Counted from the stretch's first letter, positions 11,653-20,379 are shown. The stretch: DNA of 64,000 nt from Streptomyces sp. B1I3 (GCF_030816615.1 NZ_JAUSYD010000001.1:5044501-5108500); one strand, 5' to 3'. Notes: generated by a model not told the origin, from the letters alone. Program-made: numbers and translations.

Positions 11653-12300
11653 GTGCGGCGATTGCTGACGGCTGCGGGGATGGTCCTGGCCTTGGGGGCG
11701 GGGAGCGTGGCATGCGGCTCCGGCGAGGAGGAGCACCCGCAGTTCGTCGGGGCCGATGAGGTGTGCGGCGGTCTGTTCGCCGGTCCGCCGGCGGAGATGC
11801 TCGAAAAGGTGACGGGGAAGAAGGTCTTCGCCTGGGAAAATGGAAACGGCATGGAGAAGGTCGTGTCGGCCCTCAAGGAGGGTTATGCGTCAGGACGTTC
11901 GTGGGCTGGTGGAGCACACCTGTGTGAACCCGATCCGAAGGGAGGGGGGCTGGGTGATGAAGCGGGCGTCTCGTTCTCCATGTACGCCCCGCAGGACGTG
12001 AAGGATGAACGTCTTCCGGCCGGTGGCGAGTTGTACACCATGGGTTTGCAGTCTTCGGTGAGGCGGGGTGGTGCATCGCTCTACTTCGAGTGCGTGAGTC
12101 CTCAGTTGGACGGTTCGGACAAGTCGCCACTGCGGATCCAGGGCGGTTTCGGGAGGGGGGAGAGCGATGCGCCCGACACGCGTGAGTACCGCAACATGAA
12201 CATGAAGATTCTGCACGCCATGGCGCTCAAGCTGGTGAAGGAACTCGACTGCGAGAACAACGGCGGCCTGCCGAAGACCCCCGTACTCACCCCGAAATAG
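11653..12300 (+). CDS. Predicted lipoprotein of the T7SS-associated cassette
   Basis: I place the start at GTG 11653 (VRRLLTAAGMVLALGAG), giving 215 aa. The same frame stays open far upstream into the previous gene, but a short basic n-region and hydrophobic core followed by SVACGSG make a signal peptide with a weak lipobox (Ser at -3). An AAGGGAAG element lies 13 nt upstream. The mature part has four well-spaced Cys (CGGLF, LCEPD, FECVS, ELDCENN), likely two disulfides, and ends with a Pro-rich tail. It is the third gene of the 8723-12300 cassette and matches the degraded pseudogene at 7900-8478. Function unknown; an immunity or receptor partner of the large protein is possible but unproven. 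Confidence 0.8.
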   Translation: MRRLLTAAGMVLALGAGSVACGSGEEEHPQFVGADEVCGGLFAGPPAEMLEKVTGKKVFAWENGNGMEKVVSALKEGYASGRSWAGGAHLCEPDPKGGGLGDEAGVSFSMYAPQDVKDERLPAGGELYTMGLQSSVRRGGASLYFECVSPQLDGSDKSPLRIQGGFGRGESDAPDTREYRNMNMKILHAMALKLVKELDCENNGGLPKTPVLTPK

Positions 12301-12312
12301 CGCCCTGGGCAT

Positions 12313-12355
12313 ACGGCATCGGCCGCCCCCTCACCATGGGGGCGGCCGATGCCGT
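12313..12355 (+). terminator. Perfect 18-bp hairpin, factor-independent terminator
   Basis: An 18-bp stem without mismatch (ACGGCATCGGCCGCCCCC) closes a 7-nt loop TCACCAT, 13 bp after the lipoprotein stop. It lacks a T-run, as usual in Streptomyces. It separates the T7SS cassette from the tRNA-Cys gene and could act in both directions. Confidence 0.85.
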
Positions 12356-12402
12356 CGGGTCTCGCGTTGAGGCGGTCTCCGGAAATAGCCGGGTACCGCG
12401 GA

Positions 12403-12473
12403 GGCCGTGACCGGATTCGAACCGGTGTAACTCGAGTTGCAGTCGAGCCCCTGAACCACTCGGGCACACGGCC
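12403..12473 (-). tRNA. tRNA-Cys (GCA)
   Basis: The minus strand folds as a 71-nt cloverleaf: acceptor stem GGCCGTG/CACGGCC, a D arm with GTGGTTCAG in the loop, anticodon stem CTCGA/TCGAG around loop CTGCAAC (anticodon GCA) and T arm ACCGG-TTCGAAT-CCGGT. No CCA is encoded. The 3' end points left, directly at the terminator and the T7SS cassette, which is where an element integrated into this tRNA would lie. Confidence 0.9.
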
Positions 12474-12662
12474 AGGTGTGTTGTTCCCTGTGTCACCGAC
12501 CGTACGGGCGCGGCGCCGCACCGCTCAAGGGCGGCGGCCGCCCCGCAATACGACTGCCATACGGCGTTCACGCCCGGGCCCGTGGACCTACGACCAACGG
12601 CGGGGCCGCACTCCTCCCACCGACAGGGGTCACCTGCTGTTTCGGCCCTTACTCTGGGGTCC

Positions 12663-14138
12663 ATGAGTGTCCTGGAACCGCGTGACGCCGAGCTCTCGGC
12701 CCCCGTCGACGACATCGCCGCCTACGCCCCTTCCGAGGGTGTGCTGGGGCGCACGTACCGGGCGCTCAGTGTCGGCATCGTCTCCGTGGTCCTGCTCATC
12801 GCCTTCGAGGCGACCGCCGTCGGTACGGCGATGCCGGTGGCTGCCCGGGAACTGCACGGCATCCCGCTCTACGCGTTCGCCTTCTCCGCGTACTTCACCA
12901 CCAGCCTCTTCGCCATGGTGCTCTCCGGGCAGTGGGCCGACCGGCGCGGGCCGCTCGCGCCGCTCGCCACCGGTATCGGGGCGTTCGGCGCCGGGCTGCT
13001 GGTCTCCGGGACCGCGGGGTACATGTGGACGTTCATCCTGGGGCGGGCCGTCCAGGGCGTCGGCGGCGGGCTCGTGATCGTGGCCCTGTACGTGGTCATC
13101 GGGCGGGCCTATCCGGAGCGGGCCCGGCCCTCGATCATGGCGGCGTTCTCGGCGGCGTGGATCGTCCCGTCCGTCGTGGGGCCGCTCGGGGCCGGGACGG
13201 TGACCGAAAACCTCGGCTGGCGCTGGGTCTTCGTGGGGATCCCGGTGCTCATCCTCCTGCCGCTCGGTCTGGCCCTGCCCGCGATCCGCCGGATGGCCTC
13301 CGGGCCGGCCGACGCGGTGGCGGGGGCACAGCCCTACGACCGTCGGCGCCTCCGGCTGGCCCTGGGCATCTCGCTCGGTGCGGGACTGCTGCAGTACGCC
13401 GGGCAGGAGCTGCGGTGGCTGTCGCTGCTGCCGGCCGTGGCCGGTACCGCGCTCCTCGTGCCGGCCGTGCTCGGGCTGATGCCCCGGGGCACGGTGCGGG
13501 CCGCGCGGGGGCTGCCCGCGGTGATCCTGCTGCGCGGGATCTCGGCCGGGTCGTTCATCGCCGCGGAGTCGTTCGTCCCGCTGATGCTGGTGACCCAGCG
13601 CGGGCTGTCCCCGACGATGGCGGGGCTGTCGCTCGCCGCGGGCGGCCTGACGTGGGCGCTCGGCTCGTACGTCCTGGCCAGGCCGCGGCTGGAGCCGTAC
13701 CGCGAACCCCTGATGGTGGCCGGCATGGTGCTGGTGGCCCTCTCGATCGCCGCCGCGCCCGCCGTGCTGATCGAGGCGGTGCCGGTGTGGACGCTGGCCG
13801 CCGTGTGGGGTGTCGGCTGCTTCGGCATGGGCGTCGTGATCGCCTCGACGAGCGTGCTGCTGCTGAAGCTGTCGGCACCGGAGGAAGCCGGCGGCAACTC
13901 CGCAGCCCTGCAGATCTCGGACGGGCTGGCCAACGTCCTGCTGCTCACCGGCGGTGGTGCGGCGTTCGCCGCGCTCGGTGGCGGCGCGGTGGGCACTGCC
14001 GTGCACGGGGCCGTGGGCAGCGGGACCGCCGGGGCCCGCCCGGGGGCCTTCGCGGCGGTGTTCCTGCCGATGGCGGTGGTGGCGCTGGTGGGGGTCTGGG
14101 TGGCGAGCCGGGTGCGGACTTCCCAGACGTACCGGTGA
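12663..14138 (+). CDS. MFS drug-efflux-type transporter (DHA2-like)
   Basis: This 491-aa integral membrane protein has about 12-14 hydrophobic segments. Motif A is present (GQWADRRGPL, about residue 90), as are the RAVQGVGGGLVIVALY helix and RPSIMAAFSAAWIVPSVVGPL, both typical of proton-driven multidrug exporters. I take ATG 12663 (MSVLEPRDAE) rather than an upstream in-frame start, because the extra residues would be arginine- and proline-rich and untypical. A TACTCT element ends about 8 nt upstream of the ATG, so the mRNA may be leaderless. Substrate cannot be told from sequence. Confidence 0.9.
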   Translation: MSVLEPRDAELSAPVDDIAAYAPSEGVLGRTYRALSVGIVSVVLLIAFEATAVGTAMPVAARELHGIPLYAFAFSAYFTTSLFAMVLSGQWADRRGPLAPLATGIGAFGAGLLVSGTAGYMWTFILGRAVQGVGGGLVIVALYVVIGRAYPERARPSIMAAFSAAWIVPSVVGPLGAGTVTENLGWRWVFVGIPVLILLPLGLALPAIRRMASGPADAVAGAQPYDRRRLRLALGISLGAGLLQYAGQELRWLSLLPAVAGTALLVPAVLGLMPRGTVRAARGLPAVILLRGISAGSFIAAESFVPLMLVTQRGLSPTMAGLSLAAGGLTWALGSYVLARPRLEPYREPLMVAGMVLVALSIAAAPAVLIEAVPVWTLAAVWGVGCFGMGVVIASTSVLLLKLSAPEEAGGNSAALQISDGLANVLLLTGGGAAFAALGGGAVGTAVHGAVGSGTAGARPGAFAAVFLPMAVVALVGVWVASRVRTSQTYR

Positions 14139-14389
14139 TGCGGCGGAACGCCTGGTCACCGCCGCGGCCCCGGGAGCGGTGGACGAGGTGAAGCGCATCG
14201 GCCAGGCCCTTCGCGACCCGGTCGTCCCCGACGTGTGACAGCCGTCGCACTATCCGGGGCAGGGGCGCCGTCGAGGGCGGATTCCGTCCCGCCCGCCGGT
14301 AGGGTGGCCCGGTTGTCGTATCGCGTGCGGGCTGCTTCCGGCCCGTACGGACACCGCCCCACGTACCCGAGTGCCCCGAACCGGAGACC

Positions 14390-16171
14390 GTGACTACTAC
14401 CGCCTCCCACCACCTCTCACCCGCCTTTCCCGGCCGCGCCCCCTGGGGCACGGCCGGGAAGCTGCGAGCCTGGCAGCAGGGTGCCATGGAGAAGTACGTC
14501 CAGGAGCAGCCGCGCGACTTCCTCGCCGTCGCGACGCCCGGCGCGGGAAAGACCACCTTCGCGCTGACCCTCGCCTCATGGTTGCTGCACCACCACGTGG
14601 TGCAGCAGATCACCGTCGTCGCGCCGACCGAGCACCTCAAGAAGCAGTGGGCGGAAGCCGCTGCCCGCATAGGCATCAAGCTGGACCCGGACTACAGCGC
14701 CGGACCCGTGAGCAAGGAGTACCACGGGGTCGCCGTCACCTACGCGGGCGTGGGCGTGCGCCCGATGCTGCACCGCAACCGGTGCGAGCAGCGCAAGACG
14801 CTCGTGATCCTCGACGAGATCCACCACGCCGGTGACTCGAAGTCCTGGGGGGAGGCCTGTCAGGAGGCGTTCGACCCGGCGACCCGGCGCCTGGCCCTCA
14901 CCGGTACGCCGTTCCGGTCGGACACCAACCCGATCCCCTTCGTGGCGTACGAGGAGGGCAACGACGGCATCCGGCGGTCCTCGGCCGACTACACGTACGG
15001 CTACGGCAGCGCTCTCGCCGACGGGGTCGTCCGCCCCGTGATCTTCCTCAGTTACAGCGGCAACATGCGCTGGCGCACCAAGGCCGGGGACGAGATCGCC
15101 GCACGCCTCGGCGAGCCGATGACCAAGGACGCCATCGGGCAGGCCTGGCGCACCGCGCTCTCGCCCACCGGCGACTGGATCCCGAATGTGCTGGCCGCCG
15201 CCGACAAGCGGCTGACCGAGGTCCGCAAGGGCATTCCGGACGCGGGCGGGCTGGTCATCGCGACGGACCAGGAGTCGGCGCGCGCGTACGCCAAGATCCT
15301 CAAGTCGGTCACCGGCGAGAAGCCGACGGTCGTCCTCTCCGACGAGAAGGCCGCGTCCAAGAACATCGACACGTTCAGCCAGGACGGATCGCGCTGGATG
15401 GTCGCGGTCAGGATGGTGTCGGAGGGCGTCGACGTGCCGCGCCTCGCGGTCGGCGTGTACGCCACCACCATCTCGACACCGCTCTTCTTCGCGCAGGCGG
15501 TCGGCCGTTTCGTACGGTCGCGGCGGCGTGGCGAGACGGCCTCGGTCTTCCTGCCGACCATTCCCATGCTGCTGGACTTCGCGAACGAGATGGAGGTCGA
15601 GCGCGACCACGTGCTCGACAAGCCCAAGAAGGGCAGCGACGAGGAGAACCCGTTCGCCGAGGAGGACCAGCTCCTCGCGGACGCGGAGAAGCTCGAGGAC
15701 GAGGAGACCGAGGAGCAGCTTCCCTTCGAGGCGCTGGAGTCCGACGCGGTCTTCGACCGGGTGCTGTACGACGGTGCCGAGTTCGGCATGCAGGCGCACC
15801 CGGGGAGCGAGGAGGAGCAGGACTACCTGGGGATTCCGGGGTTGCTGGAACCCGACCAGGTGCAGTTGCTGCTCCAGAAGCGGCAGTCCCGGCAGATCGC
15901 GCACAGCCGCCAGAAGCCTGCCTCGGAGGCGGACCTGCTGGAGAAGCCGGCCGAGGGCAGGCCCGTGGTCACGCACAAGCAGCTGCTGGGGCTGCGCAAG
16001 CAGCTCAACACGATGGTGTCGGCGTACACGCACCAGAGCGGCAAGCCGCACGGGGTGATCCACACCGAGCTGCGGCGGGTGTGCGGCGGGCCGCCGAGCG
16101 CGGAGGCGACGGCCGGCCAGATCCAGGACCGGATCAAGAAGGTGCAGGAGTGGGCCACCCGGATGCGGTGA
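14390..16171 (+). CDS. DEAD/DEAH-type superfamily 2 helicase
   Basis: This 593-aa ATP-dependent helicase or translocase starts at GTG 14390. Motif I is ATPGAGKTT (about 47-56), motif II ILDEIHHAGD (about 140), motif III LTGTPFRSD (about 170), and in the second RecA lobe VSEGVDVPR and QAVGRFVRSRR (motifs V and VI). An acidic stretch rich in Glu and Asp (about 410-450) links to a C-terminal helical domain of about 140 aa. The layout resembles RadD/UvrB-like SF2 enzymes that remodel DNA, but the substrate is not shown. It stands alone; the 250 bp upstream hold no gene I can support. Confidence 0.92.
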   Translation: MTTTASHHLSPAFPGRAPWGTAGKLRAWQQGAMEKYVQEQPRDFLAVATPGAGKTTFALTLASWLLHHHVVQQITVVAPTEHLKKQWAEAAARIGIKLDPDYSAGPVSKEYHGVAVTYAGVGVRPMLHRNRCEQRKTLVILDEIHHAGDSKSWGEACQEAFDPATRRLALTGTPFRSDTNPIPFVAYEEGNDGIRRSSADYTYGYGSALADGVVRPVIFLSYSGNMRWRTKAGDEIAARLGEPMTKDAIGQAWRTALSPTGDWIPNVLAAADKRLTEVRKGIPDAGGLVIATDQESARAYAKILKSVTGEKPTVVLSDEKAASKNIDTFSQDGSRWMVAVRMVSEGVDVPRLAVGVYATTISTPLFFAQAVGRFVRSRRRGETASVFLPTIPMLLDFANEMEVERDHVLDKPKKGSDEENPFAEEDQLLADAEKLEDEETEEQLPFEALESDAVFDRVLYDGAEFGMQAHPGSEEEQDYLGIPGLLEPDQVQLLLQKRQSRQIAHSRQKPASEADLLEKPAEGRPVVTHKQLLGLRKQLNTMVSAYTHQSGKPHGVIHTELRRVCGGPPSAEATAGQIQDRIKKVQEWATRMR

Positions 16172-16305
16172 GCCACCACCGCTGAGGTGTGAGCGGGCCC
16201 GGTACGGCGAAGTGCGCCCCGTACCGGGCCCGTTGCCGTCACCGCTCCGGGGGCGTACGGGCGCTCGCGGGGGCGCGCGAGGCCCGCTCGGGCACAAGTT
16301 TCTGC

Positions 16306-16339
16306 AACAATTATTCACGGTTGGTTAACAATCGTTCAC
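16306..16339. promoter_or_regulatory. Direct-repeat candidate operator (AACAATnnTTCAC x2)
   Basis: In a GC-rich background, this AT-rich patch holds AACAATTATTCAC (16306-16318) and AACAATCGTTCAC (16327-16339), 21 bp apart start to start, which is two helical turns. It lies in the 480-bp gap between the helicase and the IclR gene. The spacing fits tandem binding by a dimeric regulator, possibly the adjacent IclR protein. I see no other gene in this gap. Confidence 0.4.
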
Positions 16340-16651
16340 AAGTGGTGCACGGAGTGTCGCGGTGACGTCCTTCGACATGAACGCGCGTAGATGTTCGCGT
16401 TCCGGACGCTTTCGCGTTGACCGGCGGTTATGCCGTCGCGTTCGGCGGCGGGACCGGATTCTGGACGAGGTCTTCCGCTGAGCGGACCCGCTCGCTAATG
16501 TCCCCGAAACATGAACGCGCCGTGGCAGCGTGGCCGCGGAGCGCAGCCGGTGCCATGGCCAGTCGGCGGCCTCTCGGTGCGTCGCCGATGGGACCGGCGT
16601 CGGCACTCCGAAGAGAGAACCGCCCCGCTCACCAAAGAGGGAGAGGGCGTC

Positions 16652-17296
16652 GTGACCGCGGAGACTTCTCAGACGCTCGACCGGGGACTGCGTGTCCTCA
16701 AACTGCTCGCCGATACCGATCACGGCCTGACCGTCACCGAGTTGTCGAACAAACTCGGCGTCAACCGCACCGTGGTCTACCGACTGCTCGCCACTCTGGA
16801 ACAGCACGCCCTCGTCCGGCGTGACCTGGGCGGCCGGGCCAGGGTCGGCCTGGGCGTGCTGCGCCTCGGCCGCCAGGTGCACCCCCTGGTCAGGGAGGCG
16901 GCTCTGCCCGCCCTTCGATCGCTGGCCGAGGACATAGGGGCCACCGCGCACCTCACGCTGGTCGATGGGGCCGACGCGCTCGCGGTCGCCGTCGTCGAGC
17001 CGACGTGGACCGACTACCACGTGGCCTACCGGGCCGGCTTCCGGCACTCGCTGGACAGGGGGGCCGCGGGCCGGGCCATCCTCACCGCCCGGCAGAAGAC
17101 GGTCACCGACCACCCGGGCTACACCCTCACCCACGGCGAGCTCGAAGCCGGCGCCTGCGGGGCGGCGGCGCCGCTCGTCGGGGTGTCCGGGGTGGAGGGC
17201 AGCGTGGGCGTGGTGATGCTCGCGGACGCCGTACCGGAGCGGGTCGGGCCCCGGGTGCTGGACGCGGCCCGCGAGGTCGCGGACGCGCTGCGCTAG
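16652..17296 (+). CDS. IclR-family transcriptional regulator
   Basis: This 214-aa protein has an N-terminal winged helix (about 5-65: LDRGLRVLKLLAD, LTVTELSNKLGVNRTVVYRL) and a C-terminal IclR effector domain with AYRAGFRHSLDRGAAGRAIL. GTG 16652 is chosen because GAGGGAGAGG lies just upstream and the HTH then starts at residue 10. The effector domain is somewhat short for the family (usually about 250 aa in total). IclR proteins sense small carboxylates or sugars and often repress neighbouring catabolic genes, but no catabolic operon is adjacent, so the target is unknown. Confidence 0.88.
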   Translation: MTAETSQTLDRGLRVLKLLADTDHGLTVTELSNKLGVNRTVVYRLLATLEQHALVRRDLGGRARVGLGVLRLGRQVHPLVREAALPALRSLAEDIGATAHLTLVDGADALAVAVVEPTWTDYHVAYRAGFRHSLDRGAAGRAILTARQKTVTDHPGYTLTHGELEAGACGAAAPLVGVSGVEGSVGVVMLADAVPERVGPRVLDAAREVADALR

Positions 17297-17467
17297 TTCC
17301 GCCCCGCCTCGCCCCCACCCCGCCTGTCACGGTGGGAGACGGGGAGCGGAGCAGCGGCGGGCGGTCGGGCGCGGGCGGCCGGGCAGGGACCGGACGGGCC
17401 CGCTCCGCCTTCCGGGCCCACCGGACCGGTGGGCCCGGGGCCGGGTGGTGGCGGATAGATTGGGCGG

Positions 17468-18256
17468 GTGGTCACTCGTCTCTCGCGCCCCCGCGTCCTC
17501 GCCCTCTGCGCGCTGCCCGTCCTCGCCCTGTTCGGCACGGCCGCCTTCGCGCCGCTGCCCTTCACGCTGGCGCAGCCCGGCACGACCGCGAACGTCCTGG
17601 GGGACGACAAGGGAACGCCGGTCATCACGATCGCGGGCGCGCCGACCCGGACCACCGACGGTGCACTGCTGATGACGACGATCGTCGCGACCGGTCCGGG
17701 CGCCGACGTCGGGATCGGGGACGTGGTCGACAGCTGGTTCAGGACGGACCGCGCGGTCATGCCCCGTGATTCCGTCTACCCGACGGGCGGATCCGAGAAG
17801 GAGATCGAGAAGCACAACCTCCAGGACATGCGGGAGTCGCAGAACGTCGCCGTCGACGCCGCCCTGACCTACCTGGACAGGGCCCCCGACTCGGTGGACA
17901 TCACGCTGCATCTCGCCGATGTCGGTGGTCCCAGCGCCGGCCTATTCTTCTCGCTGGGCATCATCGACAAGCTGGACGGTGACGGCTCCGGCGGCGATCT
18001 GACCGGCGGCCGCACGGTCGCCGGCACGGGGACGATCGAGGCCGACGGCACGGTCGGCGCCGTCGGCGGGGTCTCCATGAAGACGCAGGCCGCCCGGCGC
18101 GACGGTGCGAGCGTCTTCCTGGTGCCCGAGGCCGAGTGCAAGGAGGCCCGGGCGGAGAAGCCGGACGGCCTGAGGCTGATCCCCGTCACGACGCTGAAGG
18201 GTGCCGTGTCCTCGCTGCGGGCTCTGGAGCAGGGCACGAAGGTCCCGAGCTGCTGA
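17468..18256 (+). CDS. Secreted or membrane-anchored Lon-type (S16) protease domain protein
   Basis: This 262-aa protein has an N-terminal hydrophobic segment (about 9-32, LALCALPVLALFGTAAFAPL) acting as signal anchor. Its C-terminal half is a Lon proteolytic domain with the Ser-Lys dyad: Ser156 in VGGPSAGLFF and Lys205 in GGVSMKTQAARRDGA. Actinobacterial YlbL/SdrC-like proteins carry this domain next to a PDZ domain, but no clear PDZ is seen in the short middle part here. The role is therefore extracytoplasmic proteolysis of unknown substrate. Its 3' end overlaps the convergent MFS gene by 71 bp. Confidence 0.85.
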   Translation: MVTRLSRPRVLALCALPVLALFGTAAFAPLPFTLAQPGTTANVLGDDKGTPVITIAGAPTRTTDGALLMTTIVATGPGADVGIGDVVDSWFRTDRAVMPRDSVYPTGGSEKEIEKHNLQDMRESQNVAVDAALTYLDRAPDSVDITLHLADVGGPSAGLFFSLGIIDKLDGDGSGGDLTGGRTVAGTGTIEADGTVGAVGGVSMKTQAARRDGASVFLVPEAECKEARAEKPDGLRLIPVTTLKGAVSSLRALEQGTKVPSC

Positions 18257-19556
18257 GCGGCCCGTTCCCCTCCCCCCGCGCATTCTTCCGCGGGCCCTGT
18301 GGTGCCTGACGCACCTCCATCGTGCGCCAGGCGGGGAACACCAGCGGGCTCAGCGTCGCCAGGAAGTACACCGCGCCCATCGCCAGCAGCGCGCCCCGGG
18401 CCCCCACGCCCTCCACCAGCAGGCCGGCGGCGAGTCCGCCGACGGGCATGGCCAGCTCGCAGCCCGCGGTGAGCGCCCCGGACACCCGGCTGCGCAGCTC
18501 CTCGGGGACGCGTTCGTACGTCACCGTCGTCAGGATCGGGTTGAGCATGCCGCCCGCCACACCACTCAGCGCCATCGTGACGGCGAGCGGCGCAGTCGTG
18601 CCCGTGACCGCGGCGACCACGAATCTGGGCGCCCCGCACAGCACCACGCACACGGTGAACACCGTGTGCCGTGAGAAGCGGTGCCCCACGGCCCCGTACA
18701 GCAGCGCGCCGGCCAGTCCGCCCGCCCCGAACAGTGCGGTGAGCAGCCCGAGGTCGGTGGCCCCGCCCAGCTCCCCCTCGGCGTGCACGGGCAGCAGGAC
18801 CGCGTTCCAGCCCTGGTCGGTGCCGTTCATGAACATCACCATGACGACCACGCAGAGCAGCAGCCGGTTGCCCAGCAGGTAGGCGTAGCCCTCGCGCAGT
18901 TCGGCGCGGTAGGAGCGCAGCGAGACGGGGGCCGTGGTCCTGCGGGGCTCGGCGGCGCCGACCCCGCGCACGCCTGCAGCGACCAGCAGCGCGGACACGG
19001 CGAACGAGGCCGCGTCCAGCAGCAGGACCGTCTCGGCGCCGGCGACGGCGATCAGTACGCCCGCCAGGGCCGCGCCGACCATACGGGCGCCGCGCGAGAC
19101 GGCGTCGAAGAGGCTGGCGGCGCGGGTCAGGGTGGTGCCGGCCTCCTCGGCCAGGTCGGGGACGAGGACGTAGCGGGCCGTGTTGCCGGGGGTGTGGACC
19201 AGTCCGTTCAGCGCCATCAGGGCGCACAGCATCCAGAAGGCGAGCGCCCCCGCGTAGTGCAGGAGGGGGATGGCGGCGACGGCCGCGCCGCACACCGCGT
19301 CGGAGGCGACGGCCACCCGGCGCCGGCCGATCCGGTCGATGACCGGCCCGCCGATCAGGGCGGCGACGACGATGGGCAGGGTCGCGCAGAAGGCGACGAC
19401 GCCGGCCCGTCCCGCACTGCCCGTGGTCTCCAGGACGAACCACGGCACGCCGATGAGGGTCAGCGAGGTGCCCGCCGTGGATATGGAGTTCGCCGCCAGG
19501 ACGGCGGCGAGCGGGGTGCGGTTCCGCGCAGGCCCTCCGCTGTCCGGCCCGTCCAC
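18186..19556 (-). CDS. MFS transporter, third gene of an ArsR-controlled operon
   Basis: This 456-aa transporter has about 12 membrane helices. It shows MFS motif A (GGPVIDRIGRRR, about residue 70) and the domain order of MFS exporters of the macrolide-efflux (MefA/TetV-like) type. The GTG start (VDGPDSGG) follows the upstream small gene stop by one base, so the genes are coupled. The C-terminal tail is polar, Ser/Pro/Arg-rich and overlaps the 3' end of the S16 protease gene by 71 bp. Regulation is probably by the ArsR-type protein upstream in the same operon. Confidence 0.88.
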   Translation of the reverse strand: MDGPDSGGPARNRTPLAAVLAANSISTAGTSLTLIGVPWFVLETTGSAGRAGVVAFCATLPIVVAALIGGPVIDRIGRRRVAVASDAVCGAAVAAIPLLHYAGALAFWMLCALMALNGLVHTPGNTARYVLVPDLAEEAGTTLTRAASLFDAVSRGARMVGAALAGVLIAVAGAETVLLLDAASFAVSALLVAAGVRGVGAAEPRRTTAPVSLRSYRAELREGYAYLLGNRLLLCVVVMVMFMNGTDQGWNAVLLPVHAEGELGGATDLGLLTALFGAGGLAGALLYGAVGHRFSRHTVFTVCVVLCGAPRFVVAAVTGTTAPLAVTMALSGVAGGMLNPILTTVTYERVPEELRSRVSGALTAGCELAMPVGGLAAGLLVEGVGARGALLAMGAVYFLATLSPLVFPAWRTMEVRQAPQGPRKNARGEGNGPLSSSGPSCPAPEPAARTRHPSAS

Positions 19557-19557
19557 G

Positions 19558-19740
19558 TCAGGCCGTCCGCGCGGCGCGGACGGGGGCCCTCCGGGTCTGC
19601 GCCAGCCGCAGTCCCAGGTCGACCATCAACCAGCCGGCCCGGTGACGCAGTCCGTCGCGCCGCGGCCGGAACCGTGTCGCCTCGCCGTGCAGTTCGGCGG
19701 CGCGGTAGGCGTGCAGCAGGTAGTGGATGTCGCAGTGCAC
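19558..19740 (-). CDS. Small Arg-rich protein between ArsR regulator and MFS pump
   Basis: This 60-aa product starts at GTG 19740 and ends one base before the MFS start. A GAGGGGAC Shine-Dalgarno lies about 7 nt upstream of the start, in the 13-nt gap after the regulator stop. The sequence has alternating His, Arg and aromatic residues (HCDIHYLLHAYRAAEL) and resembles small unnamed proteins seen in Streptomyces next to such operons. No function is known. Tight packing on both sides and a good ribosome site support it as a real gene. Confidence 0.65.
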   Translation of the reverse strand: MHCDIHYLLHAYRAAELHGEATRFRPRRDGLRHRAGWLMVDLGLRLAQTRRAPVRAARTA

Positions 19741-19753
19741 GGCAGTGGTCCCC

Positions 19754-20365
19754 TCAGTCGGTCGAGCGCGGGAAGAGGTGGGTGTGGCTGCGGACCATGG
19801 CGGAACCCTCGGTGCCTTCGGGGACGCGGTCCTGGTAGCTCTCGACGAGTGCGTGCATCCGGTCGATGAGTTCGGAGGCCAGGTCGGGCGTGAGGCGCAC
19901 CTTGTAGTCGCTGATGTCCCAGCTGTGGCGCCAGGTCTCGGGCCATTCGTGCATCGTGCCGACCCAGGTGTCCATCTCCCTGGCGTGCGCCGACGCGACC
20001 TCGTGGATGACGACGCCGGTGGCTCCGCGGACCTCGGGGTCCGGATGGTCCATGAGGCGGCCCATGTCGAAGCTGGTGCCCGCGTGGGCCGCCCGCCACC
20101 AGCGCTCACGGCCCTTGCCCAGTTCCGGGGCGTCCTCCACGAAGCCGTACGCCGCCAGCTGCCGCAGGTGGTAGCTGGTGGCGCCGCTGGACTCGGCGAG
20201 CCGCTCGGCGAGGCCGGAGGCCGTGGCGGGGCCGTACTCCCTGAGGGTGCTCAACAGGCGCAGGCGCAGCGGGTGGGCGAGTCCGCGAAGGGTGCGGGCG
20301 TCGACCCGGTGCAGCCTCGGGTCGTCGGCCTCAGGGGCGGTTCCGTCGGGTTCTGTGGTGGGCAT
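19754..20365 (-). CDS. ArsR/HTH_20-type transcriptional regulator
   Basis: This 203-aa regulator has a winged-helix domain at about 22-95 (ALRGLAHPLRLRLLSTLREY-type helix, ATSYHLRQLAAYGFVED recognition helix) and a C-terminal helical domain of about 100 aa with conserved Trp (RERWWRA, MHEWPETWRHSW). There are no metal-binding Cys pairs, so it is not a metal sensor of the SmtB kind. Start ATG 20365 is used; a longer form would read through the operator. A perfect inverted repeat with TTGCAAAG arms sits 15 bp upstream, indicating autoregulation. It probably represses the small gene and the MFS pump downstream. Confidence 0.9.
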   Translation of the reverse strand: MPTTEPDGTAPEADDPRLHRVDARTLRGLAHPLRLRLLSTLREYGPATASGLAERLAESSGATSYHLRQLAAYGFVEDAPELGKGRERWWRAAHAGTSFDMGRLMDHPDPEVRGATGVVIHEVASAHAREMDTWVGTMHEWPETWRHSWDISDYKVRLTPDLASELIDRMHALVESYQDRVPEGTEGSAMVRSHTHLFPRSTD

Positions 20366-20379
20366 GGGCTGACCGTAAG

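Noticed and set aside
12630..14198. 522-codon minus-strand frame opposite the MFS transporter
   Set aside because: Low-complexity Arg/His/Gly/Gln sequence, a shadow of the transporter gene.
14139..14389. Short plus-strand reading frame ending near 14238 (VTAAAPGAVDEVKRIGQALR)
   Set aside because: It looks protein-like for 25 residues but has no start with a ribosome site, and the frame upstream runs inside the MFS gene.
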